NCBI GenBank assembly: GCA_002633005.1
Contig: NMRA01000067.1
Location: 689,025 to 728,251 of the forward strand
Reading direction: 5' to 3'
Length of the DNA: 39,227 nucleotides
From: Phoronis australis
Taxonomy: Eukaryota > Phoronida > Phoronidae
Below are positions 1 to 13,843 of the stretch, one piece after another. The notes below the pieces were generated by a model that had not been told where the DNA came from, did not search any database, and saw only the letters and a list, made by a program, of their open reading frames with translations. A program made the position numbers and the translations under genes. Positions within the stretch are counted from its first letter, which is position 1, and each line of letters starts with the position of its first letter.

Positions 1-707
1 AAAACATAGTAGCTCTTGAACTACACCACCATAGATACAATAATTCTTTGGCTACTGGCAACAAAGTGGAATTTTATTATGAGATTTTTTTGAACAAAAA
101 CAAACATTAAGAAAATTCCTATCTGATAGGCAGCATCAAAGTCTGGGGAGTTTAGATTATTACCGGATATGAAGGGCGTAGCTAGCCTCTCTGTAACAAA
201 CAATTCTGAGAGTTTCTGTGATGTCAAAAAAACTAAAGAAGTGCCACCCCCTCATCATTGGAAGGGGCCAGAAGACTGTTGTAATGCAAAAGATCACAGA
301 AATAATTAGTATTTCCACATGAAATAATTCACAATTATCTTCTCAAGGAAGTCTGGAGGGCTTTAAACCTTCATGTAACCTCTGCTGTCTCCTAACCACA
401 GAAGATTGAGGCACACAAGAGAACACTGCCTGCAGGTATGTCAGCTGTCATTAGCACTATGCAGAGGTAATGAGGGCTGAAACCATTAGCACTGCATGGA
501 GCAGGGTATACACAGAGTGGGTAGCTCCAGGCTAACTATCCATGCTTGCAATGTTGGCAGAGAGGTCTACTGAAGGGCAGTTAGTGGAGTCACTGATGAC
601 CACAATATGGAACAATACCTAGACTAATCAGTTAGCATTCTAACTGCAAGTCACAACAAAAAGCCAGCAGTGATATCTTCAGTGCCTAGAGCAGGTGAAG
701 CCACAGC
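1..707. other. Non-coding, no recognisable gene
   Basis: AT-rich sequence with only short chance open frames, including one of 68 codons on the minus strand at 21-227. None resembles a known family. I see no clear promoter, RNA gene or repeat structure before the duplication starts near 708. Confidence 0.6.
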
Positions 708-1254
708 AGCTGAACATTACCCTACAACAGCATTACGATAGCTGAAAACAATACAGATTTATAGCCCAAGTTGGAATTTCAGGCTATACAAAAATAATTG
801 CCAATTATCGTGATTTTTCTATTTTTCAAAAGCTGATTACTTTACCACAAATAATGGAAGCTTTACTAAAAGTCATTTCATGATATCTACACAGTACAAA
901 CCACGCTAGTAATTAACTAAAATTGTCTTGATCTTTATTCTTGTGGAAAACAGTCCAAGTTGGAATTTGTATCTGAGAGTCGGAGTGGAAGGACATATCT
1001 GGAGGGACTGATAATAATTCAGGACACAACATGGTGGACAAGTGACGTAAATTTTTAATTTCCCATAAAATATATGTAGCAACAAATTAATGCTTTGCCA
1101 TGATAAATTTATGTACCACAGCCACTATCAGAAAATATTTTGAAAGATTGATAGCATTCACAACCATCTTAGAAGATCACAAAAAATGAAAAATTGTCAA
1201 TTTGGCAATTACGTTTGTCCGCAATTGATGACATTTTATTTGTAGTAGAGATAC
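708..1254 (+). repeat. Direct duplication A, copy 1
   Basis: This 547-bp segment matches 1267-1813 at a constant offset of 559 bases, with about ten substitutions and no net indel. It stops exactly at the undetermined base 1255. The sequence is AT-rich and non-coding. It contains AATTGCCAATTATCG near the start and an approximately inverted counterpart, TTTGGCAATTACG, near the end, so the core may be an old inverted-repeat element. The duplication is best read as one haplotype of a locus whose other haplotype follows the N. A real recent tandem duplication cannot be excluded from sequence alone. Confidence 0.9.
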
Positions 1255-1255
1255 N
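1255..1255. other. Undetermined base at contig join
   Basis: A single N lies directly between the two copies of duplication A. Its position at the copy boundary suggests an assembler join between overlapping but unmerged contigs. Confidence 0.85.
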
Positions 1256-1266
1256 AGCATTACTAT

Positions 1267-1813
1267 AGCTGAACATTACACTACAACAGCATTAAGATAG
1301 CTGAACACAATGCAGATTTATAGCCCAAGTTGGAATTTCAGGCTATACAAAAATAATTGCCAATTATCGTGATTTTTCTATTTTTCAAAAGCTGATTACT
1401 TTACCACAAATAATGCAAGCTTTACTAAAAGTCGTTTCATGACATCTACACAGTACAAACTACGCTAGTAATTAACTAAAATTGTCTTGATCTTTATTCT
1501 TGTGGAAAACAGTCCAAGTTGGAATTTGTATCTGAGAGTCGGAGTGGAAGGACATATCTGAAGTGACTGATAATAATTCAGGACACAACATGGTGGACAA
1601 GTGACGTAAATTTTTAATTTCCCATAAAATATATGTAGCAACAAATTAATGCTTTGCCATGATAAATTTATGTACCACAGCCACTATCAGAAAATATTTT
1701 GAAAGATTGATAGCATTCACAACCATCTTAGAAGATCACAAAAAATGAAAAATTGTCAATTTGGCAATTACGTTTGTCCGCAATTGATGACATTTTATTT
1801 GTAGTAGAGATAC
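1267..1813 (+). repeat. Direct duplication A, copy 2
   Basis: Near-identical to 708-1254. The post-N segment begins at 1256 with AGCATTACTATAGCTGAAC, which itself resembles AGCATTAAGATAGCTGAAC about 32 bases downstream, a small imperfect direct repeat. Sequence after 1813 is unique, as expected if this contig carries the continuation of the locus. Confidence 0.9.
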
Positions 1814-2340
1814 AATAAACAGTGATAAAAATACTCATTAGTTGGTGTTTCTATCTCTAAGTTAGACTGGAACGAAATGCCATACTTGCAGTGACTAGTT
1901 TTAGAGTCATAGCAGGATAACAAGAAAACTGTTTAACTGGTCTTCAAGCTGCAAGCCACAAAGCAAAACTAATTTCAAAATAGGTCAAACTTTTCGCATG
2001 CTACGTTGTTACGGAACACTTTCAGCTTCAATTTCCTTTTCAATTGCAAATGTATCCATAAACACAACGAAACCAAGAGACAGACTACACACAGCCAATT
2101 TTATCAAAGAATTTAGGATGATAGTACACCTCTGCACTGCGCTTACATAACCGAAATAAATTTAGTATTCACGCTAGTGAAGCACTGTTTTAATACTAGT
2201 CTGATCAAAACCACCTTTTGTATTAGGTGTAAAATTCTGATGGTCAGTACAGAATTTTAGTACCAAGTAATAGCCTGACCAATATTGAGTGGAGTCACAA
2301 TTGACTGCAATACACAATGGGTACCTGTAAGGTTATGTAC
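1814..2340. other. Non-coding, no recognisable gene
   Basis: AT-rich unique sequence between duplication A and an R1 repeat. I see no gene, RNA or structured repeat. Confidence 0.55.
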
Positions 2341-2740
2341 ATTTAGGTCCCTCTAAAATGTCCAAATTTGTCTAACTTGCAACAGCATATCTCAGAAATG
2401 GCCGACAGGATTCGCAAGAAACCTTGAGATATTTTCATGCCTTATGCACTTTTCACCAAAATGCTGTTAAGAATTGTTTGTATGAAGGGCTATAATGATT
2501 TTATGAAAAACTTAATAATTTATATTAAACAAAAATTAAATACATTCTAGAAAACTGTAACAGTTTTTGAGATTTCACCTTGAACATTTATGTCAAATGA
2601 AATGTGGTCATAATGTCAGTGAAACCCTTTTGCTTTGCTTTGAATGTATCTTTCTTTTTGTTTCATTTTACTTAAATATTATATAGTAATGTGACCCAAT
2701 TTATAGCAGATTGGTATAAAAATAAAAATCTTATTCTACA
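2341..2740 (+). repeat. Dispersed repeat family R1, copy 1 (plus)
   Basis: This segment aligns, with many substitutions and indels, to 13376-13760 in the same orientation and to 15955-16330 and 34627-34830 in reverse complement. Shared landmarks are a CATATCTCAGAAATG / CGTATCTCACAAATG block, a TTTTTGAGATTT block, and a distal GTGACCCAA...GATTGGTATAAA block. No coding capacity is visible. The family is old, with copies of very roughly two-thirds identity by eye, and I cannot assign it to a transposon class. Confidence 0.7.
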
Positions 2741-5700
2741 AACTGTATGCGTTCAGAAAAATAATTATATACTTTTAATACTCATCAGTAAATTTTTGTG
2801 ATTTCTTTTTTATGTTCTTTTTAATTCACAAAATGAGCTAGAAAAATGCGCTATGCTCTGGCATGAATGTGGCATTACAAAGTATCCAATAGCCAAAGCA
2901 CTTTTAACAAAAATGACAAAAATATCAGGCCTGTCAGCGCATACAGGGGGTAGACTTGATGGATTCAAGTAGAGTCCACTCGAAACTTACAGCAGTTTTG
3001 ATACTCTGAAAATGGTGACAATCTGGGCAGCCAACAAAGAAAATCTTAGCTGAAGTCTCATATTTCAATTCATTTGACTTAACTTCTTATTTTGTCTGGC
3101 TTCAATCTCTATCTCCTGATGAAAACACGATAATGACACTACATGTAGAATTGTTCATTTACTGGTTGTAATGCTGATTCCCAGGTAGGTCAATATAGGT
3201 GTCTCACTACCATGATGCCAGCAAGGTGTTGCTATATGTCGCGTGTTAGTAGGTCTACTAACGTGATCGAACTGAGACTTTCTTTGTTTTCATTCATAAG
3301 AAATGGTCCAAATGCTGCACTTCCTATGTACCTGTCACTTATGACTGAGGGCCGCAGTCAGATGAATACAAAACAGTGACATGGGTATGTAATGAAGAGA
3401 GAGCAAGACCACAGAAAGTTGTGTTTCCTCAGCAAACTCAATACTACCTTATTAGCAAAGACTACCAAAGCCAACTTTGAAGTGATTGGTTGGCGAGGCT
3501 GGCACGTTAAAAGAGGGGAAAAAACTCCCAGTTTCAGTTCCATGAGTAAGGGTTTCCTGCCGCAAGAGCCAGGCATTAAGAACGCAGCGCTGATCTCAAC
3601 AAGCGTTTCCTGTCGCCTGCGCAGTAAACAGCAGTGAACAGACTAGGAATCGTAGCTCGCCACAGTACACAGCAGGTTTACAACAGCTATCAAGGGAACC
3701 TTTAGAGAAGTTACACCAACCACCCCATGCAATCATTAAACAAATACTGATGAGGCCACAGCCCTCTCTACTGTTGTTCCGATGACAATGAAATATGCAT
3801 TACAATGGTGGACAATTAGCCAGTTTCAACAGAGAATTCAACTCAGACAGATACAATAGTGATCCATTCGGGAATGGATAGCATGTTTTTATTTGATATA
3901 CACCAGAAATTCCCTACACAGTTGTTCAGCGCATAACTATTCAGATTTCACACTACATCATGTCGAGGTTTACGCTATATATCAGTCAAAACTGACAAGA
4001 TTCTGAACAAATCATTGATCTTTTAAGCTGCACTCAAGTCCCATGTTGTGCTTTGGTTTTGCAAAAAAAACATTAGCTTGGCAGAACTAGGCCGCATATC
4101 TGTATTCAGTCGACCTAATTTACTCCCAATTGACAATGCTGACAAACTGGCAGAAATTTGCGGTTCCAAGATATTCAGAAATTTAAAGATGTTTGTATAC
4201 TTCTGCTTTGACGGAGCAAATATTCCTAACTATGCGATACAAACGAGATGTAATCATTCACAAATAGTAATAAAATTGTGTATTTAGTGAATTCAAGCAG
4301 TTCAACAAACACTGCCATTACTCCAGAACATTAAATAGACCATTATAAATGCCCGTCATGCCTGAACTGCTTGCTATCCTTGGTCTCATTACATCTGTGG
4401 AACGGTAGAATTTTCTGTAGAGATGTTTCAAAATATTCTTTCAAAAATCTGGTGCTGGTGTGGATACACTTCATTTCTTGCCAGAAGCTAACACGGGTGT
4501 ACCACTAGATAACATTTGATCAACTTTATTACAGATATCCGTCCACATTCTGGCCAGATACTCAGTGTAAATTAAACGTTAACATCATGTCTTTAAATAT
4601 CCTCTTTTGGCAGGAGTCATTCACTAGTCTGCTACCCAACACATTTACAACATCTTCTTCAGACATAACTTTACATTAGCGCCTTTTTCCAAGTGCAAGT
4701 CAACAACATCCTGAGGCAGCATGACCTCGTAAATTTGGTCAAATCCAGTTGGATGAAGTTGGAAGGTACACGAAGGAAAGAAAAGATTCAATAAGACAAC
4801 GGGTAATAGAATAATGCAGAAATCAATATGAAGAGCTCTCAAGGAATGTGAAAGAGTTGAACAGCGGAGAAATGTTGGACTTCGAGGTCAATAAACAACC
4901 TGTTTAGCATTCACCAGCACCAAGTGCAAATAATACGATTTACGTTGCAGCATGTGCTACCATCCTGTAGTTGCCATGTCTCATGACTCTATCAGAAGAG
5001 TGTACGCTTTTAACCTGATTTACAGCGATACAATGTTCAAAGTCATTCATCTCATTCGTCAGACATGGTTGCCTGCTAAGTTACATCATCTAAATTAATT
5101 AACGTAATAATAGCAATGACAATGTTAATGATAATCACGATGAACATAAATCGAAGTTGTCCAAGCAATCAATTATATTTACTTCACTCACAATGCATAA
5201 CAATTAATATATGTTTGGTGTACTCAATACCCACTTTCCTCCAGTACATTTCGGGTGCTTAAAATAAACAAAACAAAACAAAATAACGTTTTTAAGGCAC
5301 CCAATGAAGTATGCATTGCAGATTTAAGCCACTCCAGTTGAACTTCTTTTTGAATAGGTGTATAAAACTCCATAATTCACATCACTATTCACAAACCGTT
5401 TGCAATCAACACATCAAACAGGTGCCGCTACTTTCTTCTTTCTCAAAATAACGCTTAGATCATGAAAGCTAAAAAGCGGTTCGAAAGCAATAAATAAACA
5501 GCGTAAACACGAACAAACAAAAGCACAATAAAAATCACATTCATTTAATGTTATCAGATTAAACGAACACTGCACAAAATAATTAAGGACCTACAGTGGC
5601 TGTTTGAAAGGAATTGGTTCAGTGGCTTGAAATAATTTCCCATATACATTGCTTAACCAACCAGCTAATGAACGGCTGGTCCCACTGGTCAATAACTGGC

Positions 5701-6820
5701 TAACAAAGCATGCTATCAAATAACACTATTGTGCAGCCTGCAAAAAGATTTAGAGAAAATACTTCATTACGCCAGGGCTGTGATGGCACTTTTAAAGCTG
5801 TATTTTGCCTAGCTGGCTAAAAAACAGAAATCTAAGTATGCCTTATCTCTCATAAAATTGGTTCTGTAATTCCTTACCACATAGGAATGAAAACATCAAT
5901 GCTATTATCGAATTAAAAAATGTTTCAGAGTTAATTAGGGTAGCAGGCTAGCGTTAAAATTTTGTATTCAGAAATGGCTGCATGTACACATTGCTTGACT
6001 TCAGTTGCCAGCTTGTTAAGCAAACATTCAAGGTCGGATGAGCGTGGTCATGTTACTCAACTCCAAAGGACTTTAGTTATAAGAATTCAACCTTGACAGC
6101 TAAACAGCAGCTAAATGTCCCCCTGAGGTTTATTAATCAATTTCAATTTTACTGAAAAAAGGGTTTACCTCATGTCATATAAGGGCATTCGATATCAAAC
6201 ATTTTGTGTCATGTCAATCTTAAACAAAAAAATAATTTTGGTGAAGCTGCTGTGCTTCTAATACAGCATTATGAGAGATGAGCACGAATAAAAACATACT
6301 ATAGTTAATGACTAGGATAAAATGTACTCTGCGTCCTTTTTCATCCCTATTCTGTCACTTAAGTTGAAGGCAAAATTACAACTAAGAGCACAACAGGTGA
6401 AATACAACATTGATATTTAGTTTGAAATAGCCACAGTATCAATTGTAAACAAATTTCTATAATTAATTCAGCTTGTTTACAGGCACCTGACGAAACACCA
6501 GGCGTGGAAATATAGCACCAGCACTATACTGAAGTCAGTAAAACCTACACTGGGAAAATGATATACTTGCAGTGAGCAGGTATTTGTTACACAATATTAG
6601 ATGTCAGTGTTGGTCCAGACATTGACTACCCAGTAAGTCAAGACTCAAATAGCAGGAAAATTGATAGAAAGCTGACTGTTTACATTTTTTTAGTCGAATA
6701 AACTTGCTAAGTAAAAACATAAAGGTGCGAACACATAGGCTGAGAGTGTCAATAGATACAGCTAGCTATTTTCTCTGTTGTATTTTGGCTAGAAAAACAC
6801 CAGACAAAAAAGGTGGCGTG
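2741..6820. other. Non-coding, no recognisable gene
   Basis: About 4 kb of AT-rich sequence. Open frames at 3392-3637 (plus, 81 codons) and 4048-4287 (plus, 79 codons) have no recognisable motifs. The first is mirrored by an equally long minus-strand frame, which argues against coding. A small perfect hairpin, GTTAGTAG-gt-CTACTAAC, sits at 3245-3262. An AAAAC-rich simple tract lies near 5265-5283. Confidence 0.5.
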
Positions 6821-6910
6821 TTGGTTTAACCTGTCTTCGGTAAGTGCTGGCGCCTCGATGTGAATGACTTAAATGGCCAGGACGGTGCATTGGTGCACAG
6901 GTTGAACCAA
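6821..6910. repeat. Short inverted repeat (hairpin)
   Basis: TTGGTTTAACCTGT at 6821-6834 pairs with ACAGGTTGAACCAA at 6897-6910, 14 bases with one mismatch around a 62-base loop. The loop is locally GC-richer than its surroundings and includes GGTGCATTGGTGCAC. It may be a MITE remnant. There is no clear target duplication and no sign of an RNA gene. Confidence 0.55.
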
Positions 6911-9900
6911 ATTGTTTACTAGAAATCATGCATCAGTAGTTCAGATTTGAGGAAATGTCATCAATAGTAACTTACCGTCCAAAAATGAAAATCAGGAAAT
7001 GAGATAATTAATAAACTAATTTCACTTAATTCATAAAAATTTAGACTTTGACAGGATTCTTAAATAAATCAATATTTAAATTATCTGCTTGGGCATGTAA
7101 TTGTAATTTTTTGTGAATCACGTACATATCAATTAGTGTCCATTACTTAACAGTTTAAAGGATGTTCCATCTTTCTAAACACATACCAATATTAAATTAT
7201 TATAAAATCCGAGTATTACAATTACACTGCGATTTGAAAGAAGCAAGAGAAATATGTTTGTTGCGAAATGAGAAATGAGGAAAGACAGTAGAGTCCAATG
7301 ATACACATGTCACAGTGAACTCCATGCAATATTCACTTGACTGCGTCTTTCCTAATAGAAATCAATATCTTGCCATTTCTCCCACATTAAAAATCACATT
7401 ATACTGGCATCAAATTACAACACACTCATTTAAACTTTAAGGAACAGTTTCGCATGATGATACTTTTGGCTGCCAAGAATATCATTTTGAATTAGGAAGA
7501 GCACCTAGTAGATTATATCATTTTGGGTTTTTGGCCTGCTTGGCTTGTCGTTAAGTGGATAATACAATACAGCATTCAAAAAGTTGATAGGACATGTCTG
7601 CAAATCAAGAGGGGTTGGATTCTTAGATGATTGTAGCCACATCAAAGAGTCAGAAATTCCTGGACACCATAATTGGCAAAATGCCATTGTGTATTAAAAA
7701 ATTGCTAACAATTCTGAGTGGTAACATTTTCATTCATCAACATAACTGTAGCTGATTGCGACAAAGCCGTCATCAGAATAAAATATTTTGATTGTCATGA
7801 TTTTGGCAAATATGTCTGTCGCCAATCTAACAAGCGTTGCAACAAAAGTGGTGAAAATGGGGGACATTTGTAGTACAGGAATGTAACACCAACATGTGTG
7901 GAAAATGGTGTTTACAGTCATAATTGACAACCAATGAGATGAAAAGGGAGCTTATTGCAAACTATGCACATTAACCGTAACTATATCAAAGGAAAAAGTT
8001 TTGTTTATGAAAAAAATATTTGACCAATTTAAACGCAGTAATAACAACAAAATTAATAAAAGCTGGCCACAGCATTATGTCATACCTGCAAGATGAAATG
8101 TCGCAGTCCAATGAGCGGTTGTAAAAGAAATGATTCTGAGACTATGTCACAGTCTTTAAACTTTAAGCCAAACTGATGTTATAAAATCCAAGGAAACAGC
8201 AAATCTTTTGAGATTCAGTTTAATCTGAAATAAAACCGACACATCAGTACTATAAGTAGGTGCACCAACTCCAGTGTCAGAAATCAGCAAAGTTAAGAGT
8301 AAGTCATGTGATCTAACCCTTTCCACAAATAATATTTCTTCTATGCTAATTTTCCACACCTTGCCCTCTTCAACTTAATTTCTGTTGACAAGCCGACCTT
8401 TCTGTTTGGCATAAAACACACAAACCAGAGGCATTCCTTAAAAACACTTTGAAAGAAAGTATTCAAATGAAAACAAGACAGGATACACTATCCATTTGAA
8501 GAGACAAGTACAAGACCCTAAATAACAAACCTTTACTTAAAAAGACATCAAAACCAACACCCAAGAGTTCACTAAGGATACTTGACATGTACACACTTCC
8601 AGCAGCCACAAGGATATGACTTCTGTTACACAGCACAAGACAAGCTGAAAGGCAACACAAAAACACACACACTGCCATCTAGTGTCAGACAATGTAAATA
8701 CTTGGGTTGGGACAGAGGTGGTGTCAAAGCATACCGTACACTCAGGGTGCTTAAACTGGGACATTCAATAATCAGGGGGAATGCGTTAAGCGAAACATGG
8801 GAATTTATAGAGGCAATGATTCAGTGCCGTCTGTAGAAGATTGTCTTTCAATTTAAGCTACTGACTATATAAAAATCTGCCACATCTTATTCTATGTTCA
8901 AATCACAAATGAAAAGTAAGCTCCAGAATAGGTGACAAGATTGTTATTGCTACAGACCTAGCTCAGTAGGTTGTTAGTCACAGGCGGGTTAGTTTCAGTG
9001 GTGGAGGCAGTTTGGCATACAGAGGATTTCCAGGTGATTTATTCAATTTCAATTCAAGCAAAGGACAAGAATGCAATGGCATTCTTTAGAAGACCAAGCA
9101 TGACCTGTGAAGATTAAGCTGATGTTTTAGAACCAGAGTATAGTTTTAGTGACTTTAAAAACAAAACCGTTGGAAAGTTGGTTATGGCCATTTCCTTGAA
9201 TGATCAAATCGCTCACGCAAATACCTTCACCAATTCTGTACAATAGAGAATGCTCATCAACCAAAAGAACCGTTTCATGGCTCCTTCTGTAAAAAGAGTG
9301 TATTTTCCCACACGAATGCTGCAAGATGCCAGTGAAAGTCATTAGAACAGTGGCCCATTTCCCTGGCGGCACCTTGTTCTTCATCAATAGATTTGTACAA
9401 GAAATGCCAGTACTGTCATGAACACTGATCTGAGATCCTTTGTGGACAGCACAGCAATTATATTAGTGATGACATCACCAGCATGAATAGTTCTTTGAAG
9501 GGAGATAATTGGCGTGGAGACAAAAGACTGGAGGAATGCTCAACAATGAACTAGATTGATATATGGTAATTGGACAAATTACCTGGAGTTGACACAAAAT
9601 GAGAATTTAAGGGCGTGCCTATGAGGAACCAAAATTCTTGTGAGAGGAACATTCACAAAACCACTGGACCATTTGAGGAAGTCACAACTGTATCAATTTG
9701 GACCGAGTGCTACTGAGCCAAGCGTGGTGAAAAATTAGACATGTTAGGGTAGACAGTGTTCGTGCAAACACAAGTATGGTACAACTACATAGATTCAATA
9801 TTAGAACTGATAACTCGTCCTCATCAATAAAAAATAGGTGTTTGCTATGAGAGGAAGTCCCTGCTCTGTTTATTGATTAGTGCCCCTGAAGAAACTATTT

Positions 9901-10466
9901 TACTTAATTAACTGCAACATTATCTAATTTAAATAAACTGCAACGCAAATGAAATTTGACAATGATCTATTCAAATAATGTACTTTTAACAGGCCCAACT
10001 GTTTCAAAGGTAGCTAGGATGTGAACATGCTTTGCTACTATGCAAATCAACAATTCAGTGTAAAAAATCCACAGTTTACCCGGCACATAGCAAACACTGA
10101 AGAGGAATCTTTGTAAAATTTCTCATTGTCTGTACAGTACAGCAGTCATCAAGCAACATTTTACAACATTTTAAACATTAGCAGCAAAGTAGGATTAGCC
10201 CTTGAAAAAAGAAAAACGGCAATTTTAGCAATTGTTTTTGTCAAAATTTGAAGTATTTTAATTAACTGTTAACCAAACACAGGACAGTTGAGATGGCATA
10301 CTTATAACAAACTTGAATTTTGCCATGAAATTTGTAAACAATAAAACTGAATTGTCAATACATGTCTGTACAAGTGACTGTAAATCATGGTCATCTGTAG
10401 TTTTAGAACAATTCTCCACTTACCATTTGACACAAAATATATTTGCCACCAAATTGTCATTTTTCA
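6911..10466. other. Non-coding, no recognisable gene
   Basis: AT-rich sequence. Frames at 8463-8678, 8537-8764, 8582-8836 and 9127-9387 overlap on both strands and show no domain. A tRNA A-box-like TAGCTCAGTAGG near 8957 lacks a correctly spaced B box and foldable arms. Confidence 0.5.
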
Positions 10467-10610
10467 CTTTAGCACAACTTGTTTTGATGACATCAACACA
10501 GCGCAAACCGTGCTAGTAATAGACTAAAAATTTCTTAATCTTTATTTCGGTCGAGAAGTTTGACCAAAATAGAATTTCACTTGTCAACCATGTTGTGTCT
10601 TTTAGGAGCA
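10467..10610. repeat. Rearranged relative of duplication A
   Basis: The first part (10467-10545) matches positions near 860-940 in direct orientation, with shared blocks CAAACC..GCTAGTAAT and ATCTTTATT. The next part (about 10576-10602) matches positions near 1025-1050 in reverse complement, with CACTTGTC.ACCATGTTGTGTC. The two halves therefore have opposite relative orientation compared with 708-1254. This supports a dispersed repeat with an internal inversion, or an element whose end is an inverted repeat. Confidence 0.55.
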
Positions 10611-13316
10611 CAAAAGCGGAATCAATTTTTAATTGATAGATAGTTAATCAACCACTCAATTATAATGTCCACTGGAAGGGAACAAAGATATTGCAAGAAA
10701 TATATTTGGGTTAACTTAATCAAATTGGTGCACTTGGCTGAATCCAACAAGATGACCTGCAACTGTCCATTGCAATAAACACAAAGGTCATCCATGCGTA
10801 CGAAGGGTTCGCATCAGTGTCATCAGCGTTATTGATGCCCGTTTTAGTATTATCTTCAAATATTCACCATTCTACAACCATAAGCACATCATTTCATTTA
10901 CTTTATACACAGTATTTCAAATTTAAAAAGATTACATCTGCATAACATTTTCAGAGCGTCATCTTGTGGTAACTTCAATGACCAACACATCAACCATAAC
11001 TTCTGACTGTCCACTAACTAATGCTGCCGGTCTGAAAGGTTGAATTAATTTCGCAGTTTACATGAAAAACCTCTGGTACCAGAGTTAAGTTAGTATGAAA
11101 AGGCCTAAATTTCCTCCTTTTAATCCACAAGAATACCCAGTCTACAATATTTGGTTAACCCGTGAAGTCATCACGACTTACAAAAAATTCAGCCAACCCG
11201 GATTTCTGAAAAAAATCATGGCAAAACATTATCACAGATGTCTGCTGAGTGGAACAACCTTAGTTAACTTGGGTGGGATAACTGGGATGATATTTTCACA
11301 TAACACAGAAATCCTGTCTGCATCAATGGATGTTGGTCTAGTTGAGCTAATTAGTAAATATGGAGTGTTGACACAATGGAACCTTATGCATAATTAGTCA
11401 ACCCTACAGGTGCCTCTCTCAGACCTACACGCGTGTTATTGGGACCACCTAAGATTATTTTGACGGAATAAATGCATCTGTTGTTATGGCAACATATTAT
11501 TAAAGCGCATAAGAATCCTCAGGTTGTTAGCACTTGCATAACCTGCAAGATTTGCCAAGTACAATTAGACAAATCAGGAGGAGGTGTTATGATCAGGGCT
11601 GCACCCCTCTTGTCAAACATTGCATAGGGTGTTTGTGCTTTACAAAATACCTAGAATTCTAGCAACTGCTCCGCATGTAGTGCTTAACATGCATGAGGAA
11701 ACCACTAGCCCCCTTAATCCTCACTAACTCACCTTGCTAACTGAGAAGACCACCCAGAACAAGTAAATCTTAATAAAATGAAAACAGTAACAACTTAAAA
11801 TCCCATATTGATATCATAAGCCATTCTCTGGAAATCTATACTATCAGGGTCTTGTACCAAAGACATTTACTACTAGGTACATTAAGGCAGCCATCAGTGC
11901 AAGCAGTACTCCCCAGTGACCATCAAGTCAGCCACTCTGATGATGTGGGCAGACACACTTTCATTAAACTAGTTGTCATACATACTTCATCTTTCCTAAT
12001 TCATTTCTTACACTGGAGAATATATCCATAATAGAAATTCACCAATTGTTTTATATCAGAGAGCTTTTGCCGACAAAAAAATCAAAGTGATAATTCATGG
12101 CACGTCACCTATAAAAGCTGTAGTTTACCCGGTTAGCTGGTTAAAAAACAATAAAGTACGCGTTCGCAAAACAGCGCACATGTGAGTTGCTGGCTCATTC
12201 GACAACAATTCAAGATAGGGTAGCCATAGCAAGGCTTCTAAACCCCACAACCCTTTGGTTAATTCAACATGGACAGCTAAACAGTGGCAAAATGCCTCTT
12301 TGAATATGGCAGTCTCACAGCTGTAACTAACCTCTTCCACAATTTCAAAAACTAGAGACAGTGAAATATTTTGACATTGTTGGCTGTATAGGAACACCAA
12401 ATTTGTAATAAATCATATCACTTATCGACAGACGCATAGTTGAAACTGAAAGGCATTTTTTTCAATGAATTACAATCAGGCAATATAAAAATGTCCACAC
12501 TGAGTTCCTATACAATACTATATATTTTTATATAATCAAGTTTGTATATCAAGTGACCAGGTCCCATTTCTAATGAGGTAACATAGGATGGTTTAATGAC
12601 AGTGAAATCTTCAGCTGAAGCCCACATGTCAGTGTCACATGTCAATCACAGATTACAGTACAATCCAAAAGTATTCCCACAAAATGACCCGGAATTCCGC
12701 ATGACAGCTGGGCGGAAGCTGAATACATTGCCAAAGTAATCTTTGCTCACGAGACCGAGAATGAATCAACAGAACAGTTAGTTCTGTAGCTAAGCCATTC
12801 TGTAATTAGAATTTTGTCACTCTTATATTTACTACCAATATTTTTTGTTAATAAGGGAATAAGCCATCATGACGGGGAAAACAGTATTTTCTGGATTGCT
12901 TTTGTCTCCCTCTGTACATTACTGGTCTGAGTTAATGTTGCTAGAACCGAGTGTGTCGAATAAGACAGCTAAAATTCAAACTAAATTCAAATTGTTTTGC
13001 CTTTTATACCTTGAAATGGATCATGATCTTGACCCAGTTACAAGTTAGTGTATCCTTGCATTCTTTAACAATAACAATATCACAGAAATCGTGGTTCCCG
13101 GAAAAATATAACACGTGATGGTAAAAGAAGGGCACGCGCCTTAGGGTATTTTATGGTCTCAGATTAAAAAAGTTGTTTTAATAAGCATTTTAGCCGTCTT
13201 GTTTGCCAAACTTGCCCGATCTAGCAACTTTAATGCCAGTTCATCCCAATTCCTTTCCAATTTTTACTTATAAACACCCACAACCTTAATTTACACAATC
13301 AAGACTTTTTGTTCCT
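10611..13316. other. Non-coding, no recognisable gene
   Basis: AT-rich sequence. The longest frame (11095-11397, plus, ATG start, 100 codons) has no recognised domain, signal peptide or membrane segment, and no convincing flanking splice sites. I treat it as probably chance. A minus-strand frame at 12125-12400 (91 codons) is likewise unrecognised. Confidence 0.45.
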
Positions 13317-13843
13317 TAAAGGAACACACCTTTCTGTATGCTTACTTCAAAAAACAATTTGATAGCCATTGAAGTTATGTAGAACTGGAGAAAAAAGTCT
13401 AATTTTGGCCAACTTTGGAACATCGTATCTCACAAATGACAGAAAGATCCACATGAACCTTTTAGATACTGTGCCATAAACAAAGTTCTCCAAAATGTTC
13501 CACTTTTACATGACGGTCTATCAAAAGTAGGACTTCTACGATTTTAATGAAAAAAGTTTAAGTTCCATAACACAGAACGAAACAATAATTTTGGAATTAA
13601 CAACAGCATTTTTGAGATTTTATCTTAAACGAAATTTGGTCATTAACTGACCATGTTGTTTTGCTATAATTGTATCCTTTTTCTAAATTTGCCTAAAAAG
13701 CAACGTCACCTAATTAGCGGCAGAATGATACAAAGTCAAAAATCAAATTCAACACAACTTCTACTTACAGAAAATAAATATTTTTGCCGAGTTAAATCCC
13801 ATAGTTTAGCAGATAATTGTCGAAATGAACAGATGTGTCCATA
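13317..13843 (+). repeat. Dispersed repeat family R1, copy 2 (plus)
   Basis: The core (13376-13760) aligns with R1 copy 1. The flanks are tentative. The left begins TTAAAGGAACACACC at 13317 and the right end reads TGTGTCCATAA near 13834. These are loosely inverted to each other, as expected for a TTAA-flanked DNA transposon, but the match is too weak to be sure. No coding capacity. Confidence 0.6.

Noticed and set aside
8950-9010. tRNA-like A box TAGCTCAGTAGG
   Set aside because: The D stem does not pair, and the only B-box-like string, GGTTAGTTTC, is too close.
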